The translations under genes and the position numbers were made by a program. The notes beneath the pieces were generated by a model. It was not told where the DNA came from. It made no database searches and saw only the letters and a program-made list of their open reading frames with translations. A stretch of 5,576 nt of DNA from an uncultured Candidatus Melainabacteria bacterium. Its GTDB lineage: Bacteria; Cyanobacteriota; Vampirovibrionia; Gastranaerophilales; Gastranaerophilaceae. Location of the stretch: the NCBI GenBank assembly GCA_946622835.1, contig CAMOQI010000077.1:1-5576 (forward strand), in the 5' to 3' direction. Below, in pieces: positions 1-5,501 of this stretch (its first letter is position 1; each line of letters begins with the position of its first letter).

Positions 1-463
1 ATTTATGAATCTTGTTGATTCCCCGTGGGAAATAATTACAGAAGAAATTAAAAAAATTAAAGAAATTACTCCGATTATCGTAATAGATTTTCATGCGGAA
101 GCGACTGCGGAAAAAATATGTTTTGGACGATACTGCGCAGAACTTGGCGCAAGCGCGTTTTTTGGCACGCACACTCACGTTCAAACCGCTGATGAAAACA
201 TTATTGACTCTATGGCATATATAACGGATGCCGGATTTTGCGGAGCGTCTGACGGGGTTATAGGAATGGATTATTCAACCTCCCTTTCACGATTTTTAAC
301 CTCTATGCCCGAACGCTACGAAGTTGCACAAGGAAACTCCTCTCAAGTTAACGCAATTGAGGTAGAAATTGATTTAATTTCAGGTAAAGCCTTGTCTGTT
401 AAAAGAATTTTTTGTACCAGAAATAATATAGAAAAGGAAGATGAAAGTGAAAAGGAAGACTGA
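1..463 (+). CDS. YmdB-family metallophosphoesterase, C-terminal part (5' end outside window)
   Basis: This is the C-terminal portion of a TIGR00282/YmdB-type calcineurin-like phosphoesterase. The frame is open to the left edge and is read from base 2 (F-M-N-L...), so the ATG at 5 is probably an internal Met; family members have an F-M segment at this point. Visible family motifs are DFHAEATAEK (about nt 86-115) and GTHTHVQTADE (about nt 164-196), whose histidines are metal ligands in the family, then AYITDAGF, GVIGMD and a closing SGKALSVKRI. Characterised members are cytoplasmic two-metal phosphodiesterases that hydrolyse 2',3'-cyclic AMP and have been linked to biofilm and RNase Y-related RNA control in Bacillus. 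The family is about 260-280 residues, so roughly 40% is missing upstream. The last ~13 residues, rich in E, K and D, run past the usual end and overlap the next gene. Family assignment is firm; the exact physiological substrate is inferred. Confidence 0.93.
   Translation, partial: FMNLVDSPWEIITEEIKKIKEITPIIVIDFHAEATAEKICFGRYCAELGASAFFGTHTHVQTADENIIDSMAYITDAGFCGASDGVIGMDYSTSLSRFLTSMPERYEVAQGNSSQVNAIEVEIDLISGKALSVKRIFCTRNNIEKEDESEKED
434..440 (+). promoter_or_regulatory. Ribosome binding site inside the YmdB gene, start-deciding
   Basis: The AAGGAAG run sits directly before the ATG at 441. AAGGA is only 2 bases from that ATG but 8 bases from an in-frame GTG at 447. The spacing favours GTG 447 as the true start of the PHP gene, or dual use of both codons. 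It lies within the upstream coding sequence, which is consistent with translational coupling. Confidence 0.5.
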
Positions 464-1307
464 CTTACATATCCATACATACTTTTCAGACGGCGTCTTT
501 TCTCCTGAAAAGATTGTGGATACAGCTGTTGATGTTGGACTTGACGCTATTGCAATAACCGATCACGATAATATACTTGCCTATGACGTCGCAAAAAAAC
601 ACATCACGCAAAACAACCTCCAAGATAAAATCGAAATTATCAGAGGAATTGAAGTAAATACACTGTATAAAAATTATGAAGTACACATACTTGGGTACTT
701 AATGGATGTCGAAAACAAAGACTTTAAAGAGCTTCTAAAAACTCAACAACATGCCAGAGTAAAACAAACTAAAGAAATTTTATCGTTATTAGCCAAAAAA
801 GAAGGTATTCGAATCAAATTTGACGATATCAAAAAACTGGTAGCAGAAGGCGGAAGTATCGGACGACCGCACATAGCAAGAGCTATTACAAATGCAGGCG
901 GCACAAACAACATTATGGATGCATATGCAAAATACATCCACGATGATTCTCCGGTTTATGTCCAAAGGAAAACCGTTTCTCCGTTCGATGCCGTGGAAAT
1001 AATTTATGACGCAGGAGGCATTCCTGTTATTGCTCATCCGCACGATATAGACATTGCGGAAGATTTAATAAAAGAATTAATGACATGCGGACTTCGCGGG
1101 GTAGAAGCATATCACAGAAAACATTCTCCGGCATGCGTGGAATATTTTTCATCAATCGCAGAAAAATACGGACTGATTGTAACCGGAGGTTCGGATTTCC
1201 ATACACCGAATATGATGAACGGTCAAATTATTCTTGGCAAAAACTTTGTTCCGGAATGGGTCTATGATAAATTACTGGAAGAGAAAAAACGTATTGATAT
1301 GGCATAA
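441..1307 (+). CDS. PHP-domain phosphoesterase, RNase AM / YciV (TrpH-like) family
   Basis: This 288-residue cytoplasmic metal-dependent phosphoesterase has a complete PHP domain. The motifs appear in order: DLHIHTYFSDG (residues 8-18; metal ligands H10, H12, D17), ITDHDN (39-44), GIEVN (69-73, E71), HILGY (82-86), RPHIA (142-146), IPVIAHP (194-200), GVEAYH (220-225) and GGSDFH (249-254). The insertion between about 100 and 180 and the whole length match COG0613. The E. coli member is a 5'-3' exoribonuclease (RNase AM) acting on 5'-phosphorylated short RNAs, and relatives hydrolyse 3',5'-bisphosphonucleotides such as pAp. Which activity applies here cannot be read from the sequence. It overlaps the YmdB-type gene by 23 bases in another frame, so the two are probably cotranslated. 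The start is uncertain by two codons: GTG at 447 has better Shine-Dalgarno spacing than ATG at 441. It could also be a PHP enzyme of another specificity, but it is too short to be the DNA polymerase III alpha subunit. Confidence 0.92.
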   Translation: MKVKRKTDLHIHTYFSDGVFSPEKIVDTAVDVGLDAIAITDHDNILAYDVAKKHITQNNLQDKIEIIRGIEVNTLYKNYEVHILGYLMDVENKDFKELLKTQQHARVKQTKEILSLLAKKEGIRIKFDDIKKLVAEGGSIGRPHIARAITNAGGTNNIMDAYAKYIHDDSPVYVQRKTVSPFDAVEIIYDAGGIPVIAHPHDIDIAEDLIKELMTCGLRGVEAYHRKHSPACVEYFSSIAEKYGLIVTGGSDFHTPNMMNGQIILGKNFVPEWVYDKLLEEKKRIDMA

Positions 1308-1324
1308 TTAAAATGGGGTATAAA
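1294..1324 (+). promoter_or_regulatory. Possible promoter for the pilin-like gene
   Basis: TTGATA (1294-1299, 5 of 6 to the -35 consensus) is followed after 19 bases by TATAAA (1319-1324, 5 of 6 to the -10 consensus). The 19-base spacer is longer than ideal. Initiation about 7 bases downstream of the -10 would fall at or next to the ATG at 1333 and give a leaderless or nearly leaderless transcript. In an AT-rich genome such matches arise by chance, so this is tentative. Confidence 0.3.
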
Positions 1325-1332
1325 TATTTTCT

Positions 1333-1974
1333 ATGAAAAAACATTTTTGGAAAATTGAATATTCAATAACACTATTTGTTATAATCGCAATAGGCCTTTT
1401 ATTGATACCAACTAAATTTGTTGCACCAAAAGAAGCGTCATATATTTCTGAGTGGAACCACATATTTCACAAAATGGAATACGTATTCAGTGCAATGAAT
1501 GCTCATGCCGATTCCGATATAATAAAAGGTTTTAACAAAGCAAAAACCAATGAAGAACGAGAACTGTTTATGATGAATCTGTTAAAGCCCTACCTGAGAC
1601 TTTCGGAATTGAACGAACATCAGGAAAAGAAATATAACACACATTATATGAATTCATTAAAAGTATTGCCTGATGAAGACTTTTATTTTGATAATTTATA
1701 CCGCGCTTCAAATAACCACATTGTAGGAATTAAGGATGTAAAAAACACCGATATATACCATCCTGCTTTTATTATGCTATTTGATGTAAACGGGTTAAGA
1801 GGACCAAACACTTGGGGCAGAGATATTTTCGGTTTAAATATATTTATTGACGGAAAAATTTCTCCGCTCGGAACAGGATTATCCACACAACAATTGCAAA
1901 AAGATTGTTCAACAGAAGGTTCCGGAGTCTTTTGCTCGCAATATTACAGAATTGGCGGAGATTTTAATGAATAA
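1333..1974 (+). CDS. Membrane-anchored pilin-like (pseudopilin-type) protein with degenerate signal
   Basis: A 213-residue protein that I cannot assign to a named gene. The N-terminus MKKHFWKIEY, followed by a hydrophobic stretch (about residues 11-26), lines up with a type IV pilin leader (MKKGFTLIE...), keeping F5, I8 and E9. His4 stands where the prepilin peptidase needs Gly, so it is probably not processed normally and stays anchored. Residues 30-150 look like an extracytoplasmic helical and mixed region. The C-terminal part has DVNGLRGPNTWGRDIFG (151-167), DGKISPLGTG (173-182) and two cysteines (C192, C201) that could form a disulfide. DxNGxxGPN segments are, from memory, common in pseudopilins of Melainabacteria-type genomes and may bind calcium. 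No other ATG or GTG start lies upstream before the in-frame stop at 1321. GGGG at 1315-1318 is too far from the ATG (14 bases) to be a good ribosome site. It overlaps the LOG gene by 8 bases. The coding call is strong; the role in a pilus or secretion machine is inferred. Confidence 0.75.
   Translation: MKKHFWKIEYSITLFVIIAIGLLLIPTKFVAPKEASYISEWNHIFHKMEYVFSAMNAHADSDIIKGFNKAKTNEERELFMMNLLKPYLRLSELNEHQEKKYNTHYMNSLKVLPDEDFYFDNLYRASNNHIVGIKDVKNTDIYHPAFIMLFDVNGLRGPNTWGRDIFGLNIFIDGKISPLGTGLSTQQLQKDCSTEGSGVFCSQYYRIGGDFNE
1957..1960 (+). promoter_or_regulatory. Ribosome binding site fixing the LOG gene start
   Basis: GGAG (within GGCGGAG) lies 6 bases before the ATG at 1967 and inside the end of the pilin-like gene. 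This supports ATG 1967 over the upstream in-frame ATG at 1847, whose extra 40 residues have no family similarity and overlap coding sequence in another frame. Confidence 0.75.
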
Positions 1975-2572
1975 TAAAAATATAAATATAAATAACATCT
2001 GTGTATTTGCATCCTCAAGCAATTTTCTTGATGAATGCTACTATCAAGATGCAAAAGAACTTGGCAAACTAATCGGGCAAAGCGGCTACAACATAGTTTA
2101 TGGCGGTTCAACTTTGGGAATGATGTGGGCGTGTGCCGAAGAGGTTAAAAACAACGGAGGGAAAATATACGGCGTAATGCCTCAAAAACTTGTTGATATG
2201 GGATGCAGAACCGATAATTGCGACGAATTTCATCTAAGCATAGGGATGCGAGACAGAAAAGAAAAAATGGATTTTATCTCAGATGGAGTTATCGCACTTG
2301 CCGGAGGATTCGGGACTTTGGAAGAATTAACCGAAATGATTGTACAAAAACAACTTGGCTACAACAAAAAACCAATAATCATTTTGAACACAAACGGCTT
2401 TTATGATAACCTGCTAAAATTTTTTGATGAAATTATCGAAGAAAAATTTGCAAACAAAATAACCCGAGATTTATACTACGTGGCAAGCACCCCAAAAGAT
2501 GCCATTGATTATATAAATAACTACACAGAACCTGAGTTAACTGTTTCTAAGCACGAAATTTACAGTCGATAA
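1967..2572 (+). CDS. LOG-family protein (TIGR00730, nucleoside 5'-monophosphate phosphoribohydrolase-like)
   Basis: A 201-residue cytoplasmic Rossmann-like enzyme of the LOG ('lysine decarboxylase-like') family. Visible motifs are ICVFASSSNF (11-20, usual CVFCGSS), NIVYGGSTLGMM (42-53, usual VYGGGxxGLM), the IYGVMPQ strand (67-73), MRDRKEKM (94-101, with the conserved Arg and the Arg-Lys-x-x-Met core) and LAGGFGTLEEL (111-121), then KPIIILNTNGFYDNLL (135-150). Family members hydrolyse the N-glycosidic bond of AMP or cytokinin riboside 5'-monophosphates to release base and ribose 5-phosphate; in bacteria the physiological substrate is often unknown. Oddly, the first residue of the signature PGGxGTxxE is Ala (A112) rather than Pro, and the glycine-rich loop reads GGS. 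The catalytic Arg and Glu are kept, so activity is likely. The start is set by GGAG 6 bases upstream, giving an 8-base overlap with the preceding gene. The last ~15 residues form a short non-conserved tail. The old label 'lysine decarboxylase' would be wrong. Confidence 0.93.
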   Translation: MNNKNININNICVFASSSNFLDECYYQDAKELGKLIGQSGYNIVYGGSTLGMMWACAEEVKNNGGKIYGVMPQKLVDMGCRTDNCDEFHLSIGMRDRKEKMDFISDGVIALAGGFGTLEELTEMIVQKQLGYNKKPIIILNTNGFYDNLLKFFDEIIEEKFANKITRDLYYVASTPKDAIDYINNYTEPELTVSKHEIYSR

Positions 2573-2678
2573 AATTTATTTACTAATTTTTGTAACGAAC
2601 TTGGCGCCTAAACCTATTAAGCAGATAATGCGTTTATTTTTTATGCTAAAATAAAAACCATAGACAAGGAGATAAAAT
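2573..2678 (+). promoter_or_regulatory. Intergenic region with candidate gatB promoter
   Basis: TTGGCG (2601-2606, 4 of 6 to the -35 consensus) and GATAAT (2624-2629, 5 of 6 to the -10 consensus) are separated by 17 bases, a good sigma-70-type arrangement starting transcription near 2636. A second option is an extended -10, TGCTAAAAT (2644-2652), with no clear -35. The -35 overlaps a GGCGCC palindrome (2603-2608), which could be coincidental. I see no convincing rho-independent terminator for the upstream LOG gene, so readthrough is possible. Confidence 0.5.
2666..2671 (+). promoter_or_regulatory. Strong ribosome binding site for gatB
   Basis: AAGGAG lies 7 bases before the ATG at 2679, near-ideal spacing, and confirms that start. 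Confidence 0.8.
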
Positions 2679-4133
2679 ATGGTTGACCAAGAATTAAGAG
2701 ATAAATATGAAGTAGTTATAGGACTTGAGGTACACGCGCAATTAAAAACAAAAACAAAAATTTTTGCACCGGATCCGAATATTTTCGGTCAAGAACCCAA
2801 CAGCCTAACAAGCCCTATTACACTGGGAATGCCTGGAGTACTACCTGTTTTAAATAAAGAAGCCGTAAATATGGGTATACTGGCAGGACTTGCGCTTAAT
2901 TGCGAAATTCCTTCACGCTGCAAATTTGACAGGAAACAATACTTTTATCCCGACCTTCCAAAAGGTTATCAAATATCACAATACGACGAGCCTATTTGTA
3001 TTAACGGATACCTAAACATAAACGGCAAAAGAATTGGTATAACCCGCGCACATTTAGAAGAAGATGCCGGAAAACTTGTTCACGCCGGAGCTGATGGTTT
3101 AGCAGGCTCAAGTTATTCCTTGGTCGACCTCAACAGAGCAGGAACTCCGCTATTGGAAATCGTATCAGAACCGGATATGAGAAGTTCTGAAGAGGCTCGG
3201 AATTATATGGAAGAATTAAGAAACATTGTGAGATACATCGGCGTTTGCGACGGAAATTTGGAAGAAGGTTCAATGAGGTGCGATGCCAATATCTCAATTA
3301 TGCCAAAAGGGTCTAAAGAGTTCGGCACCAGAGCAGAAATCAAAAATGTAAACAGTTTTTCAGCACTACAAAGAGCAATTGAATATGAAATTGACAGACA
3401 AATTGAAATCGTTGAAGATGGCGGACAAGTCGTTCAAGAAACAAGACTTTGGGATGATAACTCAAGAGAAACCCGCTCTATGAGAGGAAAAGAAGACGCA
3501 CACGATTACAGATATTTTCCGGAGCCGGATTTGATGCCATTAGAAATTTCACGCCAATGGGTTGAAGAAATTCGAGCAAAAATGCCTGAATTACCCTCTG
3601 CAAAAAGAGAAAGATACCAAAGCTTAGGGCTTAGTGAATACGATGCCAACGTTATTGTTGAACAAATGGGATTGGCATTATTCTTTGATAAAGTGCTTGA
3701 ACTTGGGGCAAACCCAAAAACTGCGGTGAACTTTATTATGGGCGAAATTTCAGCATATTTAAAAGAAAATCATATTGAAATTACTGAAACAAAATTGACC
3801 CCTGAAAATTTAACAGAATTGATTAATTTAATAGAAAAAGGAACTATTTCAAACAATATCGGAAAACAAATCTTGATTGAAGATATGATAACAAATGGAG
3901 AAAAAGCATCTGATATTGTTGAGAAAAAAGGATTGAGCCAAATATCTGATGAAGGAGCAATTAAAGAAATTGTACAAAAAATTATAGAAGCAAATCCGGC
4001 TCAAGTTGAAGCATACAAAGGCGGCAAAACTAATCTGCTCGGTTTCTTTGTCGGTCAGGTAATGAAAGAAACTCAAGGCAGAGCAAATCCGCAAACCGTA
4101 AATAAATTTGTTAAAGAATTACTGGAGGGATAA
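2679..4133 (+). CDS. gatB: Asp-tRNA(Asn)/Glu-tRNA(Gln) amidotransferase subunit B
   Basis: At 484 residues this is full length for GatB. The subunit binds the misacylated tRNA and, with GatA (ammonia supply) and GatC, converts Glu-tRNA(Gln) or Asp-tRNA(Asn) to Gln-tRNA or Asn-tRNA using ATP. The cradle domain shows YEVVIGLEVHAQL (10-22), LGMPGVLPVLN (49-59), RKQYFYPDLPKGYQISQYD (85-103), RAHLEEDAGKL (123-133) and the family signature VDLNRAGTPLLEIVSEPD (149-166), then RCDANIS (200-206), EIKNVNS (220-226) and HDYRYFPEPDL (275-285). From about 310 on comes the helical and YqeY-like C-terminal tail, ending near VKELLEG. The positions that in many GatBs hold a CxC...CxxC zinc site are A30, D32, S45 and T48 here, so the site is absent. 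gatA and gatC are not in the window, so the subunits are encoded elsewhere. The next gene starts 1 base after the stop. Identification is secure. Confidence 0.98.
   Translation: MVDQELRDKYEVVIGLEVHAQLKTKTKIFAPDPNIFGQEPNSLTSPITLGMPGVLPVLNKEAVNMGILAGLALNCEIPSRCKFDRKQYFYPDLPKGYQISQYDEPICINGYLNINGKRIGITRAHLEEDAGKLVHAGADGLAGSSYSLVDLNRAGTPLLEIVSEPDMRSSEEARNYMEELRNIVRYIGVCDGNLEEGSMRCDANISIMPKGSKEFGTRAEIKNVNSFSALQRAIEYEIDRQIEIVEDGGQVVQETRLWDDNSRETRSMRGKEDAHDYRYFPEPDLMPLEISRQWVEEIRAKMPELPSAKRERYQSLGLSEYDANVIVEQMGLALFFDKVLELGANPKTAVNFIMGEISAYLKENHIEITETKLTPENLTELINLIEKGTISNNIGKQILIEDMITNGEKASDIVEKKGLSQISDEGAIKEIVQKIIEANPAQVEAYKGGKTNLLGFFVGQVMKETQGRANPQTVNKFVKELLEG
4124..4128 (+). promoter_or_regulatory. 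Ribosome binding site for the small gene, inside the gatB end
   Basis: GGAGG, within the last codons of gatB, lies 6 bases before the ATG at 4135. This supports that start rather than the ATG at 4108, and implies translation coupled to gatB. Confidence 0.75.
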
Positions 4134-4134
4134 T

Positions 4135-4428
4135 ATGAGAATTCAACCTGTTACACAACACAAACCGGCTTTTACCAACGATTTGGACAGAAAACAAGTT
4201 AAGTGGTCTGGGAAAAAACCGGTATATCTGCAAGATTTATATGCAGAATCAGACAAAATTCAAAAAATGATAGAAGAAAAATTTGAGAAACAAAATAGTC
4301 TTATTGCAAATGCTATAATGGCACAAACTTTATACCTTGTGGATAATACTGACAGTAATCTTAAAAACTTCAAATATGAAACTGCTAATCTTGAAACAAG
4401 CGGCTATGCCGATAAAGCATTCAATTAA
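4135..4428 (+). CDS. Small protein of unknown function in the gatB operon
   Basis: I do not recognise this 97-residue protein. It has no signal peptide, membrane segment or cysteine and is therefore probably cytoplasmic. It starts MRIQPVTQHKPAFTND, and short proteins with an M-x-I-Q-P-x...F opening are, as I recall, frequent in Melainabacteria-type genomes, where they look lineage-specific. A basic patch follows (K20, K23, K27, K28), then a probable long amphipathic helix from about residue 33 to 66 (YLQDLYAESDKIQKMIEEK...) that could be a short coiled coil, then a polar tail. A GGAGG site 6 bases before the ATG gives strong support for translation. It starts 1 base after the gatB stop and ends 11 bases before the SIS gene start, so it is almost certainly cotranscribed with both. 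No function can be assigned. Confidence 0.8.
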   Translation: MRIQPVTQHKPAFTNDLDRKQVKWSGKKPVYLQDLYAESDKIQKMIEEKFEKQNSLIANAIMAQTLYLVDNTDSNLKNFKYETANLETSGYADKAFN

Positions 4429-4429
4429 C

Positions 4430-4434
4430 GAAGG
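4430..4434 (+). promoter_or_regulatory. Ribosome binding site deciding a GTG start for the SIS gene
   Basis: GAAGG lies 5 bases before the GTG at 4440. The in-frame ATG at 4470 has only A-rich sequence with no GG upstream, so GTG is the better start. Confidence 0.6.
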
Positions 4435-4439
4435 TACTC

Positions 4440-5501
4440 GTGCTAAAATTAAAAAGAAAAACTACGTCAATGGAAAAAGAAATATTTGAGCAAAGCAAGA
4501 TTGCTCAAGATATTTTGAATGCGTACTTAAGCAAAGACGGTACAATAAACCTTGATGTGCCGGAAGATATTACCCGCATAATAATTGTTGCCAGCGGCTC
4601 TTCATATAACTGTGCAAGATATGCAGCCGAGCTGTTCGGTTCAATTTCAAAAATAGAAGCGCGAGCAGTGTATTCAAGTGAATTTTTGCTGGAAGACACC
4701 ATCGCACATCAAAACGGGATTTTATACATATTTATAACCCAATCCGGTGAAACAACCGATACCAACAATGCATTAGAAAAAGCAAAAGGCTTTGGGGTCA
4801 AAACATTATGCATAACAAACAAAGAAAATTCAACCATTTGGAATGCGGCAGATTATAAGGTTGCATGTTTAGCAGGAGAAGAAAAAAGTATTGCTGCCAC
4901 AAAATCATTTAGCTCCCAACTTTTATGCTCAACCTTACTAGCATTAAAATTCGCACAGGATAAAAATATTGATGTATACAACCACCTTCAAGACATAAGA
5001 AAGATTCCTGAATATATTGAGCAAACATACAACCAGCATAAAAAAATAAAACAACTCGCAAGATTTATGTCAAAATATAAAAATATTGTAATAACTGCAG
5101 ACGGACCTTCTTACGCACTTGCAAAAGAAGCATCCTTAAAAATAAAAGAAACTTCTTATATAAGCACATCTTGCGCAATTTTAGGAGAATTTATGCATGG
5201 GCACGTTGCAGTACTAAACAATAAAAGATCAATTCTTGTGTATATTTCAAACTCAAATTTGAATTACACGGCAATAAAAAACCTGATGAGTATAAAAGAT
5301 AATTACAACCCTCCGATATTTATAATAGGAAATCGCACAAATCAAATTAAATCAACATACAATCTGAATATTGAATGCGATAATCCGATTGTAAAAACTT
5401 TTTGCATTGCTGTTATGATACAATTTTTGGCATTGGAAAATGCTTTGCGCTTACATCGCAACGTAGATAAACCTCACGGATTAAATAAAGTTGTGAAATA
5501 G
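4440..5501 (+). CDS. SIS-domain sugar isomerase/deaminase, GlmS isomerase-half homologue without glutaminase domain
   Basis: A 353-residue cytoplasmic protein that matches the C-terminal half of glucosamine-6-phosphate synthase (GlmS, about 600 residues) but has no N-terminal Cys1 glutaminase domain. After KEIFEQ (13-18), which corresponds to the linker of GlmS, come SIS domain 1 with ASGSSYNCA (51-59), YSSEFLLED (78-86), TQSGETTDT (100-108, sugar-phosphate-binding loop) and AATKSF (152-157), and SIS domain 2 with SLKIKETSYIS (232-242) and GEFMHGHVAV (249-258). It ends with VDKPHGLNKVVK (342-353). Aligned by motif to E. coli GlmS, the catalytic Lys485, Glu488, His504 and Lys603 correspond to K234, E237, H253 and K350, so isomerase chemistry looks intact. 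Without the glutaminase it would use free ammonia, run as a deaminase, or isomerise another amino- or keto-sugar phosphate (AgaS- or FrlB-like roles). The usual HGP reads HGH. GTG is the likely start. It is the last gene of the gatB transcript. Confidence 0.88.
   Translation: MLKLKRKTTSMEKEIFEQSKIAQDILNAYLSKDGTINLDVPEDITRIIIVASGSSYNCARYAAELFGSISKIEARAVYSSEFLLEDTIAHQNGILYIFITQSGETTDTNNALEKAKGFGVKTLCITNKENSTIWNAADYKVACLAGEEKSIAATKSFSSQLLCSTLLALKFAQDKNIDVYNHLQDIRKIPEYIEQTYNQHKKIKQLARFMSKYKNIVITADGPSYALAKEASLKIKETSYISTSCAILGEFMHGHVAVLNNKRSILVYISNSNLNYTAIKNLMSIKDNYNPPIFIIGNRTNQIKSTYNLNIECDNPIVKTFCIAVMIQFLALENALRLHRNVDKPHGLNKVVK

Noticed and set aside
486..1043. Several minus-strand open frames opposite the PHP gene
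   Set aside because: They lie wholly opposite a gene with clear motifs, have low-complexity C-, F- and I-rich translations and match no family; they are antisense shadows.
1085..1267. Second + strand frame inside the PHP gene
   Set aside because: Its translation is an out-of-frame reading of the conserved PHP C-terminal region with no independent support.
1683..1886. Minus-strand frame opposite the pilin-like gene
   Set aside because: No ribosome site or recognisable domain, and the + strand frame has the stronger protein signals.
1847..1966. Upstream extension of the LOG gene to an ATG at 1847
   Set aside because: The extra 40 residues show no family similarity, overlap the pilin-like gene in another frame, and the ATG at 1967 has a well-spaced GGAG.
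1967..2572. Annotation as lysine decarboxylase
   Set aside because: The motifs are those of LOG phosphoribohydrolases; the PLP-dependent decarboxylase fold and motifs are absent.
2573..2600. Rho-independent terminator after the LOG gene
   Set aside because: The region is AT-rich with T runs, but I could not find a stable GC stem preceding them.
3849..4094. Minus-strand frame opposite the gatB 3' end
   Set aside because: Cys/Phe-rich shadow of the Lys/Glu-rich GatB tail.
4108..4134. Upstream extension of the small gene to an ATG at 4108
   Set aside because: It overlaps the end of gatB, while the ATG at 4135 has GGAGG at 6 bases and begins a conserved-looking MRIQPV opening.
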